Assembly (NCBI GenBank): GCA_025050535.1
Contig: JALBVF010000006.1
Location: forward strand, 1-64,000
Length of the DNA: 64,000 nucleotides
Direction: 5' to 3'
From: Candidatus Protistibacter heckmannii
GTDB taxonomy: Bacteria; Pseudomonadota; Gammaproteobacteria; Burkholderiales; Burkholderiaceae
Made by a program: the position numbers and the translations under genes. This document shows, one piece after another, positions 35,239 through 51,098 of the stretch (positions within the stretch are counted from its first letter, which is position 1; each line of letters starts with the position of its first letter). Under the pieces are notes generated by a model. That model worked only from the letters and a program-made list of their open reading frames with translations, was not told where the DNA came from and made no database searches.

Positions 35239-37611
35239 CTAGCGCTTGAATATATCCAGGATGGTCTGCTTTTCCTTCTCCGGGTCGGCCGTGGGCGCAG
35301 CCTGAGCACCTTCGTTCAGGCCCAGCGACCGCACGCCGCCGGTGCCGGCGTTTTCCTCGTACATCCAATCCCCACCCGACTGCGCCAGACGCGGCGGCGT
35401 TTCGCGGCCCACCTCGGGCACGCTCTTGAGCGCCGTGCGCATGTAGTTGATCCACAGCGGCAGCGACACGCCGCCGCCGGTTTCTCGGTCACCCAGGCTG
35501 CGCGGATTGTCGTAGCCCATCCAGGTGATGGCGACGAGCTTGGGCGTGTAGCCGGCGAACCAGGCGTCGATGAAATCGTTGGTGGTGCCGGTCTTGCCCG
35601 CGAGGTCGTTGCGCTTGAGCGCGGCGTAGGCGCTGGCGGCCGTGCCGGCACGCGCCACTTCCTTGAGCAGGCTGTCCATCACGAAGGCGTTGCGCGCATC
35701 GATCACGCGCAGGCTTTCGTCGCCGGCGCGCTGCGGCTGCGCCTCGGCCAGAACATTGCCGCGCGCGTCTTCCACGCGCTGGATCAGGTAGGGCCGCACC
35801 TTGTAGCCGCCGTTGGCGAACACGGAATAAGCGGTGACCATCTGCAGCGGCGTCACCGAGCCCGCGCCCAGGGCCATCGTCAGATAGGCCGGATGGCGCT
35901 CGGCGTCGAAGCCGAAGCGGGTGATGTATTCCTGCGCGTATTGCGGGCCGATGGCGCGCAGGATGCGGATGGAGGCGAGGTTCTTCGACTTGACGAGCGC
36001 GCGGCGCATGCTCATCGGGCCTTCGAACTTGCCGTCGTAGTTCTTCGGCTCCCAGGCGGTGGAGCCGGTCTCGGCAGCACCGAAGGAGAGGGGCGCGTCG
36101 TTGATGATGGTCGAGGGCGAGAATCCCTTTTCCAGCGCGGTCGAGTAGATGAAGGGCTTGAAGCTGGAGCCGGGCTGGCGCCAGGCCTGGGTGACGTGGT
36201 TGAACTTGTTGCGGTTGAAGTCGAAGCCGCCGACCAGGGCGCGGATCGAGCCGTCCTCGGGGCTGGCGGCGACGAAGGCGGCTTCCACCTCGGGCATCTG
36301 CGAGATTTCCAAGTCACCCTTGGCGTTCTTGATCAGGCGGATCACCGCGCCGGGGCGGATCTTGATCTTGGGCTGGGCGTTGGCGGCGAGACCGGCCGCG
36401 GCGAATTTCAGGCCTTCGCCGGCGATGGACACCGTGTTGCCGGAGGAGGTCACCGCCTTGACCTCGGCGGGCGCGGCCGAGAGCACCACGGCGCTGCGCA
36501 GGTCGTCATTGTCGGGGTGGGCGACGAGGGTTTCGTCGATCAGGGACTGGCGCGCGGATTCCTCGCCGGGCAGCTCCACGAAGGCTTCGGGGCCGCGATA
36601 GCCGTGGCGGCGCTCGTAGTCCACGATGCCCTTGCGCACGCTGGCGTAGGCGGCGTCCTGGTCGGCCTTGATGAGGGTGGTGTAGACGGTGAAGCCGCGC
36701 GTGTAGATCTCGTCCTTGTATTCGGCGTAGAGCATCTGGCGGACCATTTCCGCGGCGTAGTCGGACTTGGTGGTGAATTCATTGCCCAGCCCGCGCACCT
36801 TGAGCGGCTCGTTCGGCGCCGCCTCGTACTGCACCTGGGTGATGTAGCGCAGGTCGCGCATGCGCTGCAGGATGTACTGCTGGCGCTGCTTGGCGCGCTG
36901 CGGATTGGCCACGGGGTTGTAGGCGCTGGGCGCCTTGGGCAGGCCGGCGAGCATCGCCGCCTCGGCGATGCTGACGTCCTTGAGCTGCTTGCCGAAATAG
37001 ATCTGCGCGGCGCTGGCGAAGCCGTAGGCGCGCTGGCCGAGGTAGATCTGGTTCATGTACAGCTCGAGGATCTGGTCCTTTGTGAGGTTGGCCTCGATTT
37101 TGTAGGCGAGCAGCATTTCGTAGATCTTGCGCACGAATGTCTTCTCGCTGGAGAGGAAGAAGTTGCGCGCCACCTGCATGGTGATGGTGGAGGCGCCTTG
37201 CGAGAGGCCGCCGCGCAGGTTGACCACGCCGGCGCGGATCACGCCCACGTAGTCCACGCCGCCGTGTTCATAGAAGCGGTCGTCCTCGATGGCGAGCACG
37301 GCCTTCTTCATGATGTCGGGGATGTCCTTGATGCGCGTGAGATTGCGCCGCTCCTCGCCGAATTCGCCGATCAGGACGTGGTCCGCCGTGTAGATGCGCA
37401 GCGGCACCTTGGGCCGGTAGTCCACCAGGGAGTCGATCGAGGGCAGGTTGGGCCGCGCCAGGATCAGCGCGAAGGCGAGCAGCAAGGTGCCGACCAAGGC
37501 GCCGGCCAGCCCGATTCCGGCCAGGATCAGGACGACGCGGGGGAGGGTCTTTTTCTTGGTGTTGGCATTGCCCGAGGATTCAGGCTTGGCCTTGGGGCGC
37601 AGACGGATCAT
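35239..37611 (-). CDS. mrcA: Penicillin-binding protein 1A (bifunctional transglycosylase/transpeptidase)
   Basis: Polymerises and cross-links peptidoglycan. N-terminal anchor at about residues 27-52. GT51 domain with catalytic Glu at about 109 (IEDDRFYEHGGVD) and GGLSQGASTITMQVARN. Transpeptidase motifs are the serine of SSFKPF, SKN (the SxN triad) and KTGTTNDFIDAW with Lys at about 673. It is 790 aa and intact. Divergent from aroK, as in other Burkholderiales. Confidence 0.97.
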   Translation of the reverse strand: MIRLRPKAKPESSGNANTKKKTLPRVVLILAGIGLAGALVGTLLLAFALILARPNLPSIDSLVDYRPKVPLRIYTADHVLIGEFGEERRNLTRIKDIPDIMKKAVLAIEDDRFYEHGGVDYVGVIRAGVVNLRGGLSQGASTITMQVARNFFLSSEKTFVRKIYEMLLAYKIEANLTKDQILELYMNQIYLGQRAYGFASAAQIYFGKQLKDVSIAEAAMLAGLPKAPSAYNPVANPQRAKQRQQYILQRMRDLRYITQVQYEAAPNEPLKVRGLGNEFTTKSDYAAEMVRQMLYAEYKDEIYTRGFTVYTTLIKADQDAAYASVRKGIVDYERRHGYRGPEAFVELPGEESARQSLIDETLVAHPDNDDLRSAVVLSAAPAEVKAVTSSGNTVSIAGEGLKFAAAGLAANAQPKIKIRPGAVIRLIKNAKGDLEISQMPEVEAAFVAASPEDGSIRALVGGFDFNRNKFNHVTQAWRQPGSSFKPFIYSTALEKGFSPSTIINDAPLSFGAAETGSTAWEPKNYDGKFEGPMSMRRALVKSKNLASIRILRAIGPQYAQEYITRFGFDAERHPAYLTMALGAGSVTPLQMVTAYSVFANGGYKVRPYLIQRVEDARGNVLAEAQPQRAGDESLRVIDARNAFVMDSLLKEVARAGTAASAYAALKRNDLAGKTGTTNDFIDAWFAGYTPKLVAITWMGYDNPRSLGDRETGGGVSLPLWINYMRTALKSVPEVGRETPPRLAQSGGDWMYEENAGTGGVRSLGLNEGAQAAPTADPEKEKQTILDIFKR

Positions 37612-37663
37612 GAGATTCCATGCGTGGATGGGCTGTAATACGGTGCTGGATTATAACCGGCCC

Positions 37664-37669
37664 TATAAT
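37664..37669 (+). promoter_or_regulatory. Candidate -10 box for aroK
   Basis: A perfect TATAAT in the 90-bp divergent region between ponA and aroK, 32 bp before GTG 37702. No strong -35 is seen at the expected spacing. Confidence 0.45.
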
Positions 37670-37701
37670 CGCGGAATGCCAATGGAGCCAGGAGCGGCGC
37701 G

Positions 37702-38286
37702 GTGTCGCAGAAAGCGTGCAATATCTTCTTCATCGGTTTGATGGGGGCCGGAAAGACCACGGTGGGGAAGGCTGTCGCCAAGCGGCTTGGCCTGCCCTTC
37801 GTGGATTCGGACCATGAAGTCGAGGGCCGCTGTGGCGTCAAGATTCCGGTTATCTTTGAACTCGAGGGCGAGCAAGGATTCCGCGCGCGCGAAACCCAGG
37901 TGATCGACGAAATCTCCAGCCGTCCCGGCGTGGTGCTGGCCACAGGCGGCGGCGCGGTGCTCAAGGAAGAGAACCACCGCTTCCTCACCGAGCGCGGCAC
38001 CGTGGTCTATCTGCGCGCCAACCCACAGGACCTGTGGCTGCGCACCCAGCACGACCGCAACCGCCCCCTGCTGCAGACGGCGGACCCGCGCGCCAAGCTC
38101 TTCGAGCTGCACGCCGTGCGCGACCCGCTCTACCGCGAGGTGGCCGATTTCATCATCGACACCGGCCGCCCAAGCCTGGCGCGCCTGGTCAACACCGTGC
38201 TGGCCCAGCTCGAACTGGCCGGCGTGACGATTCCCGCGCAGTGCCACGAGGAACCCCCCGAACCCCAGCCTCTCATTCACGATTGA
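37702..38286 (+). CDS. aroK: Shikimate kinase
   Basis: Phosphorylates shikimate. Walker A is [11 protein letters not shown]. The shikimate contacts are in [16 protein letters not shown] and LATGGGAVL, and the lid region carries [13 protein letters not shown]. The length is 194 aa. GTG 37702 is the start, with AGGAG about 8 nt upstream; no in-frame ATG lies nearby. aroB follows 5 bp after the stop, so the two shikimate-pathway genes form an operon. Confidence 0.95.
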   Translation: MSQKACNIFFIGLMGAGKTTVGKAVAKRLGLPFVDSDHEVEGRCGVKIPVIFELEGEQGFRARETQVIDEISSRPGVVLATGGGAVLKEENHRFLTERGTVVYLRANPQDLWLRTQHDRNRPLLQTADPRAKLFELHAVRDPLYREVADFIIDTGRPSLARLVNTVLAQLELAGVTIPAQCHEEPPEPQPLIHD

Positions 38287-38291
38287 ACACC

Positions 38292-39389
38292 ATGCACGAC
38301 CTGCGCGTCGAACTCGGCGAACGCTCCTACCCCATCCATATCGGCGCCGGCCTGATCGGCCGCGCGGAGCTCTTCGCACCGCATCTTGGCGGCAAGAGCG
38401 TGGCCCTGGTCACCAACACCACCGTCGATCCGCTCTACGGCGCCAAGGTGGAAGCCCTGCTCAAGAGCCTGGGCAAGAAGGTGATCAAGGTCGTTCTGCC
38501 CGACGGTGAGGCCTACAAAAACTGGGAAACGCTCAACCTAATCTTCGACGCCATGCTCTCCGGCGGCGCCGACCGCAAGACGGCCGTGGTGGCCCTGGGA
38601 GGCGGCGTGGTCGGCGACATGGCCGGCTTCGCGGCGGCGAGCTTCATGCGCGGCGTGCCCTTCATCCAGGTGCCCACCACGCTGCTCTCACAGGTGGATT
38701 CCTCGGTGGGCGGAAAGACCGGCATCAACCATCCGCTGGGCAAGAACATGATCGGCTCCTTCTACCAGCCGCTGGCCGTCATCGCCGACACCGACACGCT
38801 CAAGACCCTGCCACCGCGCGAGCTGGCCGCCGGTCTGGCCGAAGTCATCAAGCACGGCGCCATCGCCGACGCCGAGTTCTTCGCCTGGGTCGAAGACAAC
38901 ATCGGCGCGCTCAACGCCTGCGACACGCAGGCGTTGTCCCATGCGGTCAAGCGCTCGTGCGAGATCAAGGCCGGCGTCGTCGCGCAGGACGAGCGCGAGA
39001 CCGGCTCGCGCGCCACGCTCAATTTCGGCCACACCTTCGGCCACACCATCGAAGCCGGCATGGGCTACGGCGAATGGCTGCACGGCGAGGCCGTGGGCTG
39101 CGGCATGGTGATGGGCGGCGACCTCTCGCGCCGGATGGGCTGGATTTCGGCGGGAGACCTCGCGCGCATCCGCAAGCTGGTGGCCGCTGCGCACCTGCCC
39201 GTCGTCGCGCCCGATCTGGGCCGCGAGCTCTGGCTCGCGCTGATGCGCGGCGACAAGAAATCCGAGGGCGGCGAGATCCGCTTCGTGCTGCTCTCCAAGC
39301 TGGGCCGCGCCGTCATGGCAACCGCGCCGCAGGACGCCCTCGATGCGACGCTGGCCGACGGCGTGCGCGCCGCGCCCGTCGAAGCCTGA
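38292..39389 (+). CDS. aroB: 3-dehydroquinate synthase
   Basis: Makes dehydroquinate from DAHP using NAD and a divalent metal. Visible blocks are [72 protein letters not shown] and the metal-ligand stretches [21 protein letters not shown] and [12 protein letters not shown] 38292 gives 365 aa. It is coupled to aroK and followed by dgt 16 bp later. Confidence 0.97.
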   Translation: MHDLRVELGERSYPIHIGAGLIGRAELFAPHLGGKSVALVTNTTVDPLYGAKVEALLKSLGKKVIKVVLPDGEAYKNWETLNLIFDAMLSGGADRKTAVVALGGGVVGDMAGFAAASFMRGVPFIQVPTTLLSQVDSSVGGKTGINHPLGKNMIGSFYQPLAVIADTDTLKTLPPRELAAGLAEVIKHGAIADAEFFAWVEDNIGALNACDTQALSHAVKRSCEIKAGVVAQDERETGSRATLNFGHTFGHTIEAGMGYGEWLHGEAVGCGMVMGGDLSRRMGWISAGDLARIRKLVAAAHLPVVAPDLGRELWLALMRGDKKSEGGEIRFVLLSKLGRAVMATAPQDALDATLADGVRAAPVEA

Positions 39390-39404
39390 GACCGGGAGAC
39401 GAGG

Positions 39405-40598
39405 ATGACAGGCGCCACGACCGATACGCAAGTGACGCAAGCCCCGGCTGCCGATCTTCCCGGCGCCGTCTGCCTCGCGCCCCTGGCCGCCTACGCCGCC
39501 CAGCCAGAGCGCAGCCGCGGCCGCCGCCACGACGAGCCCGCCTCCACTTCGCGCACCGAATTCCAACGCGATCGCGACCGCATCGTCCATTGCACGGCCT
39601 TCCGCCGCCTCGAATACAAGACGCAGGTCTTCGTGAACCACGAGGGCGACCTCTTCCGCACCCGGCTCACGCACAGCCTGGAAGTCGCGCAGATCGCCCG
39701 CTCCATCGCGCGCAACCTGCATCTGAATGAAGACCTCGTCGAAGCCATCTCCCTGGCGCATGACCTCGGCCATACGCCCTTCGGCCACGCCGGCCAGGAT
39801 GCGCTCAACGAATGCATGCGCGACTACGGCGGCTTTGAGCACAACATGCAGTCGCTGCTTGTGGTCGACGAACTTGAGGAGCGCTACGGCGGCTTCAATG
39901 GCCTGAACCTCACCTACGAGACCCGCGAAGGCGTGCTCAAGCATTGCTCGCGCGCCAACGCCGAGAAGCTCGGCGAGCTCGGCCTGCGCTTTCTCAATGG
40001 TGGCCAGCCCTCGCTGGAGGCGCAGATCGCCAACCTCGCCGACGAGATCGCCTACAACAACCACGACATCGACGACGGCCTGCGCTCCGGCCTGCTTCAC
40101 ATCGAGCAGCTCGAGGCCGTGCCGCTGTGGGTGCGCCATGACGCCGAGGTCGACGCCGCCTTCCCCTGCATCACCGGCCGGCGGCGCATCAATGAGGCGA
40201 TCCGCCGCATGATCAACGCGCTGATCGTCGACCTCATCGGCACCACCCAGGCCAACATCGCCGCCGCCGCGCCCAGGAGCATCGAGGACGTGCGCGCCGG
40301 CAAGCGCCTGGTGGGCTTCTCGCCGGCGATGCGTGAAGACGCCACCACGCTCAAGAAATTCCTCTACGACGCGCTCTACCGCCATCACCTCGTGATGCGC
40401 ATGAGCAACAAGGCGCGGCAGATCGTGCAGGGCTTGTTCAAGGCCTTTATCGAAGACCCACGCCTGCTGCCGCCTGCCTATCTCGCCAAGACGCCGCAGG
40501 ACGATCAGCCGCGCCTGGTCTCGCACTACATCGCCGGCATGACCGACCGCTATGCGATGCGCGAATACCGCCGCCTGTTCGTCGTCGACGACGTCTGA
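39405..40598 (+). CDS. dgt: Deoxyguanosinetriphosphate triphosphohydrolase-like protein (HD-domain dNTPase)
   Basis: Removes tripolyphosphate from dNTPs. The HD-domain ligands are visible: H in [21 protein letters not shown] in [19 protein letters not shown] and a later [21 protein letters not shown]-terminal [22 protein letters not shown] is typical. The length is 397 aa. It is the last gene of the aroK-aroB-dgt run, which commonly precedes gltBD in Burkholderiales. Confidence 0.94.
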   Translation: MTGATTDTQVTQAPAADLPGAVCLAPLAAYAAQPERSRGRRHDEPASTSRTEFQRDRDRIVHCTAFRRLEYKTQVFVNHEGDLFRTRLTHSLEVAQIARSIARNLHLNEDLVEAISLAHDLGHTPFGHAGQDALNECMRDYGGFEHNMQSLLVVDELEERYGGFNGLNLTYETREGVLKHCSRANAEKLGELGLRFLNGGQPSLEAQIANLADEIAYNNHDIDDGLRSGLLHIEQLEAVPLWVRHDAEVDAAFPCITGRRRINEAIRRMINALIVDLIGTTQANIAAAAPRSIEDVRAGKRLVGFSPAMREDATTLKKFLYDALYRHHLVMRMSNKARQIVQGLFKAFIEDPRLLPPAYLAKTPQDDQPRLVSHYIAGMTDRYAMREYRRLFVVDDV

Positions 40599-40614
40599 GC
40601 CGCGCGGTCCCGCC

Positions 40615-41295
40615 ATGGCGCGCCTGCCCCGGTTATCCGGCCCATCTCGTCGCGCGCGGCAACAACCGCCAAACCGTCTTCCTCGGCGATCAGGACCGCG
40701 GCCACTATCTCGAATGGCTGCGCGACGCCGCGCGCGAATACGAAGTCGCAGTGCATGCCTACGTGCTGATGGAAAACCAGGTCGATCTGCTCGTCACGCT
40801 GCGCACCTTCGAAGTCCTCTCGCGCGCCATGCAGTCCGTGGCGCGGCGCCACACCCAGTACTTCAACCGCGTCCACGACCGCAGCGGCACCCTCTGGGAA
40901 TGGCGCCTCAAATTGGGGCTCATCGAGCCCGGCCCCTGGCTGCTCGCCTGCTCCCGGCTTATAGAACTCAAGCCCGTGCGTGCCGGACTGGTGCAAAACC
41001 CCGCTGACTATGCCTGGTCGAGCTACCCCACCATGCCGGCCTGCACGCCGAACCCTGGCTGACCGACCATCTGCTCTACTGGGCGCTCGGCAACACGCTT
41101 TTCGAGCGGCATTCCGCCTATGTCGCTCTTGCCGCCGACGGCGGCTTTGAGAGCGAGCACAAACTTTTGACTGAAGCCTCGCTCAAGGGCTGTGCCCTGG
41201 GCGGCGACGACTTCCACCAGGAGCTGGGCAAGCTCACTAGCCGCCGCGCCAAACCCCTGCCCAAGGGCCGGCCGCGCTCCGCCAAGGCCGCCTGA
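40615..41295 (+). pseudogene. REP-associated tyrosine transposase (RAYT/Y1_Tnp) with lost catalytic residues and two frameshifts
   Basis: The reading begins MARLPRL, shifts near 40,635 into YPAHLVARGNNRQTVFLGDQD, and continues YVLMENQVDLLVTLRTFEVLSRAMQ, then IELKPVRAGLVQNPADYAWSSY. Near 41,027, one C is missing, after which HHAGLHAEPWLTDHLLYWALG and the basic C-terminus GKLTSRRAKPLPKGRPRSAKAA follow. In active RAYTs the core reads NHVHLLV and the Tyr precedes IELNPVRAG. Here these are NQVDLLV and RLIELKPVRAG, so both the HUH pair and the catalytic Tyr are absent. Confidence 0.85.
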
Positions 41296-41367
41296 GGCCG
41301 CTTCTTCCCCGTCCCGCCCGCCGGCGGACGCTCCATTCTCTCCAGATTCCGATAAATGTGAGCGCAA

Positions 41368-41384
41368 GCTTCCATTTTGGTGCA
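41368..41384 (+). promoter_or_regulatory. Possible NtrC-type binding site upstream of gltB
   Basis: GCTTCCATTTTGGTGCA keeps one full half and the centre of the NtrC consensus TGCACCATTTTGGTGCA. The left half is degenerate. Position upstream of glutamate synthase makes nitrogen control plausible, but no sigma-54 promoter (GG-N10-GC type) was confirmed. Confidence 0.3.
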
Positions 41385-41410
41385 TGCTGCACTAGCAGCT
41401 TTCACTATGC

Positions 41411-41454
41411 CCCCATTTAAAGAAACCTCTTTGTCGGCCATTCTATAAATGGGG
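41411..41454. repeat. REP-like inverted repeat beside the RAYT pseudogene
   Basis: CCCCATTTA (41411-41419) and TAAATGGGG (41446-41454) pair perfectly across a 26-nt spacer. The right arm continues GGGGACAGACACCATTT, a sequence that, to my recollection, recurs near RAYT genes in other proteobacteria. Confidence 0.5.
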
Positions 41455-41602
41455 ACAGACACCATTTTAAATTATTTTGCGATCAAGTGGTTGCATCGCT
41501 ATAGTTAGCCCCCGTCGTTAACAAGGTAGAAGCCGCCGGGGATCTGGATCAGGATGCCAGCGCCATCGCCCATCAGCGGGTCCGCGCCGACGGCGCCCCG
41601 CA

Positions 41603-46330
<4,728 letters not shown>

Positions 46331-46383
46331 ATAGCCGACCGCTAAGAAGCTCACCAGACAGAACAGATTGAGGAATACCGAGA

Positions 46384-47853
<1,470 letters not shown>

Positions 47854-47872
47854 GCGGCGGCAGGCCCGGCAG

Positions 47873-47898
47873 GTCCCCGCCGCCAAGCCGGCGGGGAC
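47873..47898 (+). terminator. GC-rich hairpin after gltD
   Basis: GTCCCCGCCG and CGGCGGGGAC form a perfect 10-bp stem with a 6-nt loop, 20 bp past the gltD stop. There is no T-run, so it is only a probable transcript end between gltD and the mla promoter. Confidence 0.4.
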
Positions 47899-47916
47899 GC
47901 CGTAACAACAGGCGGA

Positions 47917-47944
47917 ATGACCAAATTACGCAATCTCGTATAAT
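47917..47944 (+). promoter_or_regulatory. Sigma-70-type promoter for the mla operon
   Basis: A perfect -10 box TATAAT (47939-47944) with an ATGACC -35-like hexamer 16 bp upstream (47917-47922), 48 bp before mlaF. It is the best promoter candidate for the long run of genes downstream. Confidence 0.6.
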
Positions 47945-47992
47945 GGCGGGCCGATCTACAGGCATTTTTACCGCCTTTACATCCCCGCCTTT

Positions 47993-48835
47993 ATGCCGGT
48001 CAGAGAACCCCCGTTAGTTGAGTTGCGCAAGGTTGAATTTTCATACCGGCCGGGGGAGCGCCGCATCCTCTCCGGGCTGGACATGAGTTTTCACCGCGGC
48101 AAGGTGGTCGCCATCATGGGCAGTTCGGGCTGCGGCAAGACCACGGTGCTGCGCCTGATCGGCGGCCAGATCAAGGCCAGCCAGGGGCTGGTGAGCTTCG
48201 CTGGCGCCGACGTCGGCCGCCTCGACGTCAAAGGCATCTACGCCGCGCGCCGCCGCATGGGCATGCTCTTCCAGTTCGGCGCGCTGTTCACCGACATGAG
48301 CGTCTACGACAACGTGGCCTTCCCGCTGCGCGAGCACAGCGGCCTGTCCGAGGACATGATCCGCGATCTGGTGATGATGAAGCTCAACGCCGTGGGCCTG
48401 CGCGGCGCGCACGCCCTCAAGCCCGGCGAGGTCTCGGGCGGCATGGCGCGGCGCGTGGCGCTGGCGCGCGCCATCGCCCTGGACCCAGAACTGCTGATGT
48501 ATGACGAGCCCTTCACCGGGCTGGACCCGATCTCCATGGGCATCACCGCGCGGCTGATCCGCCGCCTGAACGACGCCCTGGGCGCGACCTCGATCCTGGT
48601 CACCCACGACATCGCCGAGTCCTTCGCCATCGCCGACTACATCTATTTCATGGCCAACGGCCGCGTCGTGGTTGGCGGCACGCCGATGGAAATCAACGCC
48701 TCGACCGATCCGATGGTGCGCCAGTTCTTCGACGCCGAGCCCGACGGCCCGGCGCCCTTCCACTATCCGAGCGGTGCGACGCTGGCCTGCGACTTCGGCC
48801 CGCCCGAGGCCCAGGCCGAGGAGCAGGCGCAATGA
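47993..48835 (+). CDS. mlaF: Phospholipid ABC transporter ATP-binding protein MlaF
   Basis: ATPase of the Mla system, which keeps phospholipids out of the outer leaflet of the outer membrane. Walker A GSSGCGKTT, Q-loop LFQFGALF, signature VSGGMARRVALARAIALDP, Walker B LLMYDEPFTGLDP and the switch His in VTHDIAESF. It is 280 aa. The stop overlaps the mlaE start (ATGA at 48832-48835). Confidence 0.96.
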   Translation: MPVREPPLVELRKVEFSYRPGERRILSGLDMSFHRGKVVAIMGSSGCGKTTVLRLIGGQIKASQGLVSFAGADVGRLDVKGIYAARRRMGMLFQFGALFTDMSVYDNVAFPLREHSGLSEDMIRDLVMMKLNAVGLRGAHALKPGEVSGGMARRVALARAIALDPELLMYDEPFTGLDPISMGITARLIRRLNDALGATSILVTHDIAESFAIADYIYFMANGRVVVGGTPMEINASTDPMVRQFFDAEPDGPAPFHYPSGATLACDFGPPEAQAEEQAQ

Positions 48836-49650
48836 CGGGCGTGCTCAATCTGCTGGGCTGCCTCTGGGGAGCGCTGACCGGCCTGCTCGAATGGCTGGGC
48901 CACACCGTGCGCACGACCCTGGAGCGCCTGGGCTACGCGGCGCGCATGTTCTGCGTGGTGCTGCGGCACACGCCGGGCCTGCTGCGCCGGCTGCGCCTGG
49001 TGACCGACCAGGTGCATTTCCTGGGCAACCATTCGCTGCTGATCATCGCCGTCTCCGGCCTGTTCGTCGGCTTCGTGCTCGGCCTGCAGGGCTACAACAC
49101 GCTGAACCGCTACGGCTCCGAGCAGGCCCTGGGCCTGCTGGTGGCGCTCTCGCTGGTGCGCGAGCTCGGCCCGGTGGTGACCGCGCTGCTCTTCGCCGGC
49201 CGCGCCGGCACCTCGCTGACCGCCGAAATCGGCCTGATGAAGGCCGGCGAGCAGCTCTCGGCGATGGAAATGATGGCGGTCGATCCGTTGGCCCGCGTTC
49301 TCGCGCCGCGCCTGTGGGCGGGCGTGGTCGCCATGCCGGTGCTGGCGGCGATCTTCAGCGCCGTGGGCGTGATGGGCGGCTATCTGGTGGGCGTGGTGCT
49401 GATTGGCGTGGATTCGGGTGCCTTCTGGTCGCAGATGCAGAACGGCCTGGACCTGGTCGACGATATCGCCAACGGCGTGATCAAGAGCGTGGTGTTCGGC
49501 GTGGCGGTGAGCTTTATCGCCGTTTACCAGGGGTATGAGGCGAGCCCGACGCCCGAGGGCGTCTCGCGCGCCACCACCCGTACCGTGGTGGTGGCCTCGC
49601 TGTGCGTGCTGGGGCTGGACTTCCTGCTGACCGCGCTGATGTTTCACTGA
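48832..49650 (+). CDS. mlaE: Phospholipid ABC transporter permease MlaE
   Basis: Inner-membrane permease, 272 aa. Family features are an amphipathic N-terminus, LIIAVSGLFVGFVLGLQGYNTLNRYG, RELGPVVTALLFAGRAGTSLTAEIGLMKAGEQLSAMEMMAVDP and C-terminal membrane segments. Coupled to mlaF by ATGA overlap and followed 29 bp later by mlaD. Confidence 0.95.
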   Translation: MTGVLNLLGCLWGALTGLLEWLGHTVRTTLERLGYAARMFCVVLRHTPGLLRRLRLVTDQVHFLGNHSLLIIAVSGLFVGFVLGLQGYNTLNRYGSEQALGLLVALSLVRELGPVVTALLFAGRAGTSLTAEIGLMKAGEQLSAMEMMAVDPLARVLAPRLWAGVVAMPVLAAIFSAVGVMGGYLVGVVLIGVDSGAFWSQMQNGLDLVDDIANGVIKSVVFGVAVSFIAVYQGYEASPTPEGVSRATTRTVVVASLCVLGLDFLLTALMFH

Positions 49651-49679
49651 AGAATTCTGAAGACGGATACGACAAGACC

Positions 49680-50192
49680 ATGAATAAATCCACGCTCGAC
49701 GTTTGGGTCGGCCTGTTCGTCGCGATCGGCATCGCGGCGCTGCTCTTCCTTGCGCTCAAGGCCGGCAACATGAGTTCGCTGTCCTTCGAGCAGACCTACC
49801 AGGTCAGCGCCCGCTTCGAGAACATCGGCGGCCTGAAGCCGCGCGCGCCGGTCAAGAGCGCCGGCGTGGTGGTGGGTCGGGTGTCGGAGATCCGCTTCGA
49901 TGACCAGTTCTATCAGGCGACCGTGGTGCTTTCCCTGGAAAAGCGCTATAAGTTTCCCAAGGATTCCAGCGCCAAGATCCTGACCTCCGGCCTGCTCGGC
50001 GAGCAGTACATCGGCATCGAGCCGGGCGGCGACGGCGCCATTCTCGCCGACGGTGGCAAGATCGGCCTGACGCAGTCGGCCATCGTGCTGGAGAACCTGA
50101 TCAGCCAGTTCCTTTTCAACAAGGCCGCCGAATCCGGCGGCAACAACGGCGGAAGCAGCATGGGCGGCGCCTCCGCCCCCGCCAAGCCCTGA
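49680..50192 (+). CDS. mlaD: Mla substrate-binding protein MlaD (MCE domain)
   Basis: Membrane-anchored hexameric lipid-binding subunit. One N-terminal membrane helix (DVWVGLFVAIGIAALLFLAL) is followed by a single MCE domain (YQVSARFENIGGLKPRAPVKSAGVVVGRV; SAKILTSGLLGEQYIGIEPGG) and a short Gly/Ser/Ala-rich tail. ATG 49680 gives 170 aa, the usual size. Confidence 0.95.
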   Translation: MNKSTLDVWVGLFVAIGIAALLFLALKAGNMSSLSFEQTYQVSARFENIGGLKPRAPVKSAGVVVGRVSEIRFDDQFYQATVVLSLEKRYKFPKDSSAKILTSGLLGEQYIGIEPGGDGAILADGGKIGLTQSAIVLENLISQFLFNKAAESGGNNGGSSMGGASAPAKP

Positions 50193-50228
50193 TTCGATAA
50201 TTACCGGACGCCCCCGAGCGCGAAGATC

Positions 50229-51059
50229 ATGTGGAACAAACTCTTTAGCGGCCTTCTCTTTGCCTCCGCCATGGCCCTTTCGGGCTGCGCCGCCACCGGT
50301 CCCGGCGGGACCGCGCCCAATCCAAAGGACCCCTTGGAGCCGATGAACCGGACCGTGTTCTCGTTCAACGAGACCTTCGACGAATATCTGGCCAAGCCGG
50401 TCGCCAAGGGCTACCGCGCCGTGGTGCCCGATCCGATCCGCGAATCGGTGACCAACTTCTTCAACAACATCGGCGAGCTGTTCAACATCGCCAACAACGC
50501 GCTGCAGGGCAAGGGCGTGGCCACGCTGGAGAGCACGCTGCGCTTCGTGTTCAACACGGTGTTCGGCATCGGCGGCCTGCTCGACTTCTCCACCGCCGTG
50601 GGGATTCCCAAGCATCCGGAAGACTTCAGCCAGACTTTGGGCGTCTGGGGCCTGAAGTCGGGTCCCTACGTGGTGCTGCCGCTGCTCGGCCCGAGCAGCG
50701 CGCGCGACATGGTCGGCACCGGCGTGCAGATCTACGGTAACCCGTTGACCTACGTCGATCCGGTGAGCACCCGCAACACCCTGGTCGGCACCGCTTTCGT
50801 CGACACCCGCGCCAACCTGCTCGATGCCGGCAACCTGATCGATCAGGCCGCGCTGGACAAGTACAGCTTCGTGCGCGACGCCTATCTGCAGCGCCGCCAA
50901 TACCTGGTTTACGACGGCGATCCGCCGGCGGAGTCGGCCGAGCCCGACGCGCCGGCCGACGCCAAGCCGCAGGCCGCCCCCGCTGCGGCTCCGGCGGCAT
51001 CTCCTGCATCGGCGCCTTCCGTGGCCCCGGCCACAGAAGGTAAACCGCAAGCCAAGTAA
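50229..51059 (+). CDS. mlaA: Outer-membrane lipoprotein MlaA (VacJ)
   Basis: Removes mislocalised phospholipids from the outer membrane with OmpC-type porins. Lipobox LSGC at about residues 17-20. Core blocks are DPLEPMNRTVFSFNETFDEYLAKPVAKGYR, FFNNIGELFNIANNALQGK, TVFGIGGLLDFSTAVGIPKHPEDFSQTLGVWG, and LPLLGPSSARD. The C-terminal tail is Ala/Pro-rich. It is 276 aa and sits inside the mla operon, as in other betaproteobacteria (in E. coli it is separate). Confidence 0.95.
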   Translation: MWNKLFSGLLFASAMALSGCAATGPGGTAPNPKDPLEPMNRTVFSFNETFDEYLAKPVAKGYRAVVPDPIRESVTNFFNNIGELFNIANNALQGKGVATLESTLRFVFNTVFGIGGLLDFSTAVGIPKHPEDFSQTLGVWGLKSGPYVVLPLLGPSSARDMVGTGVQIYGNPLTYVDPVSTRNTLVGTAFVDTRANLLDAGNLIDQAALDKYSFVRDAYLQRRQYLVYDGDPPAESAEPDAPADAKPQAAPAAAPAASPASAPSVAPATEGKPQAK

Positions 51060-51098
51060 GGCGTGTTAGCCGGTAGGCCAACCCAATAAGGAATTGCT

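Larger units (their letters stand above)
41296..41602. other. Gene-free region before gltB: REP-like DNA, possible NtrC site and inverted gltB duplicate
   Basis: About 300 bp containing, in order, a possible NtrC half-palindrome, a 9-bp inverted repeat with a sequence resembling RAYT-associated repeats, and the left arm of a 75-bp inverted duplicate of gltB. No gene is seen. The expected gltB promoter and start should lie here but cannot be identified. Confidence 0.7.

Noticed and set aside
41446-41480. Possible CRISPR or tandem repeat near the REP-like DNA
   Set aside because: Only one inverted repeat is present, with no regular spacing or repeated units.
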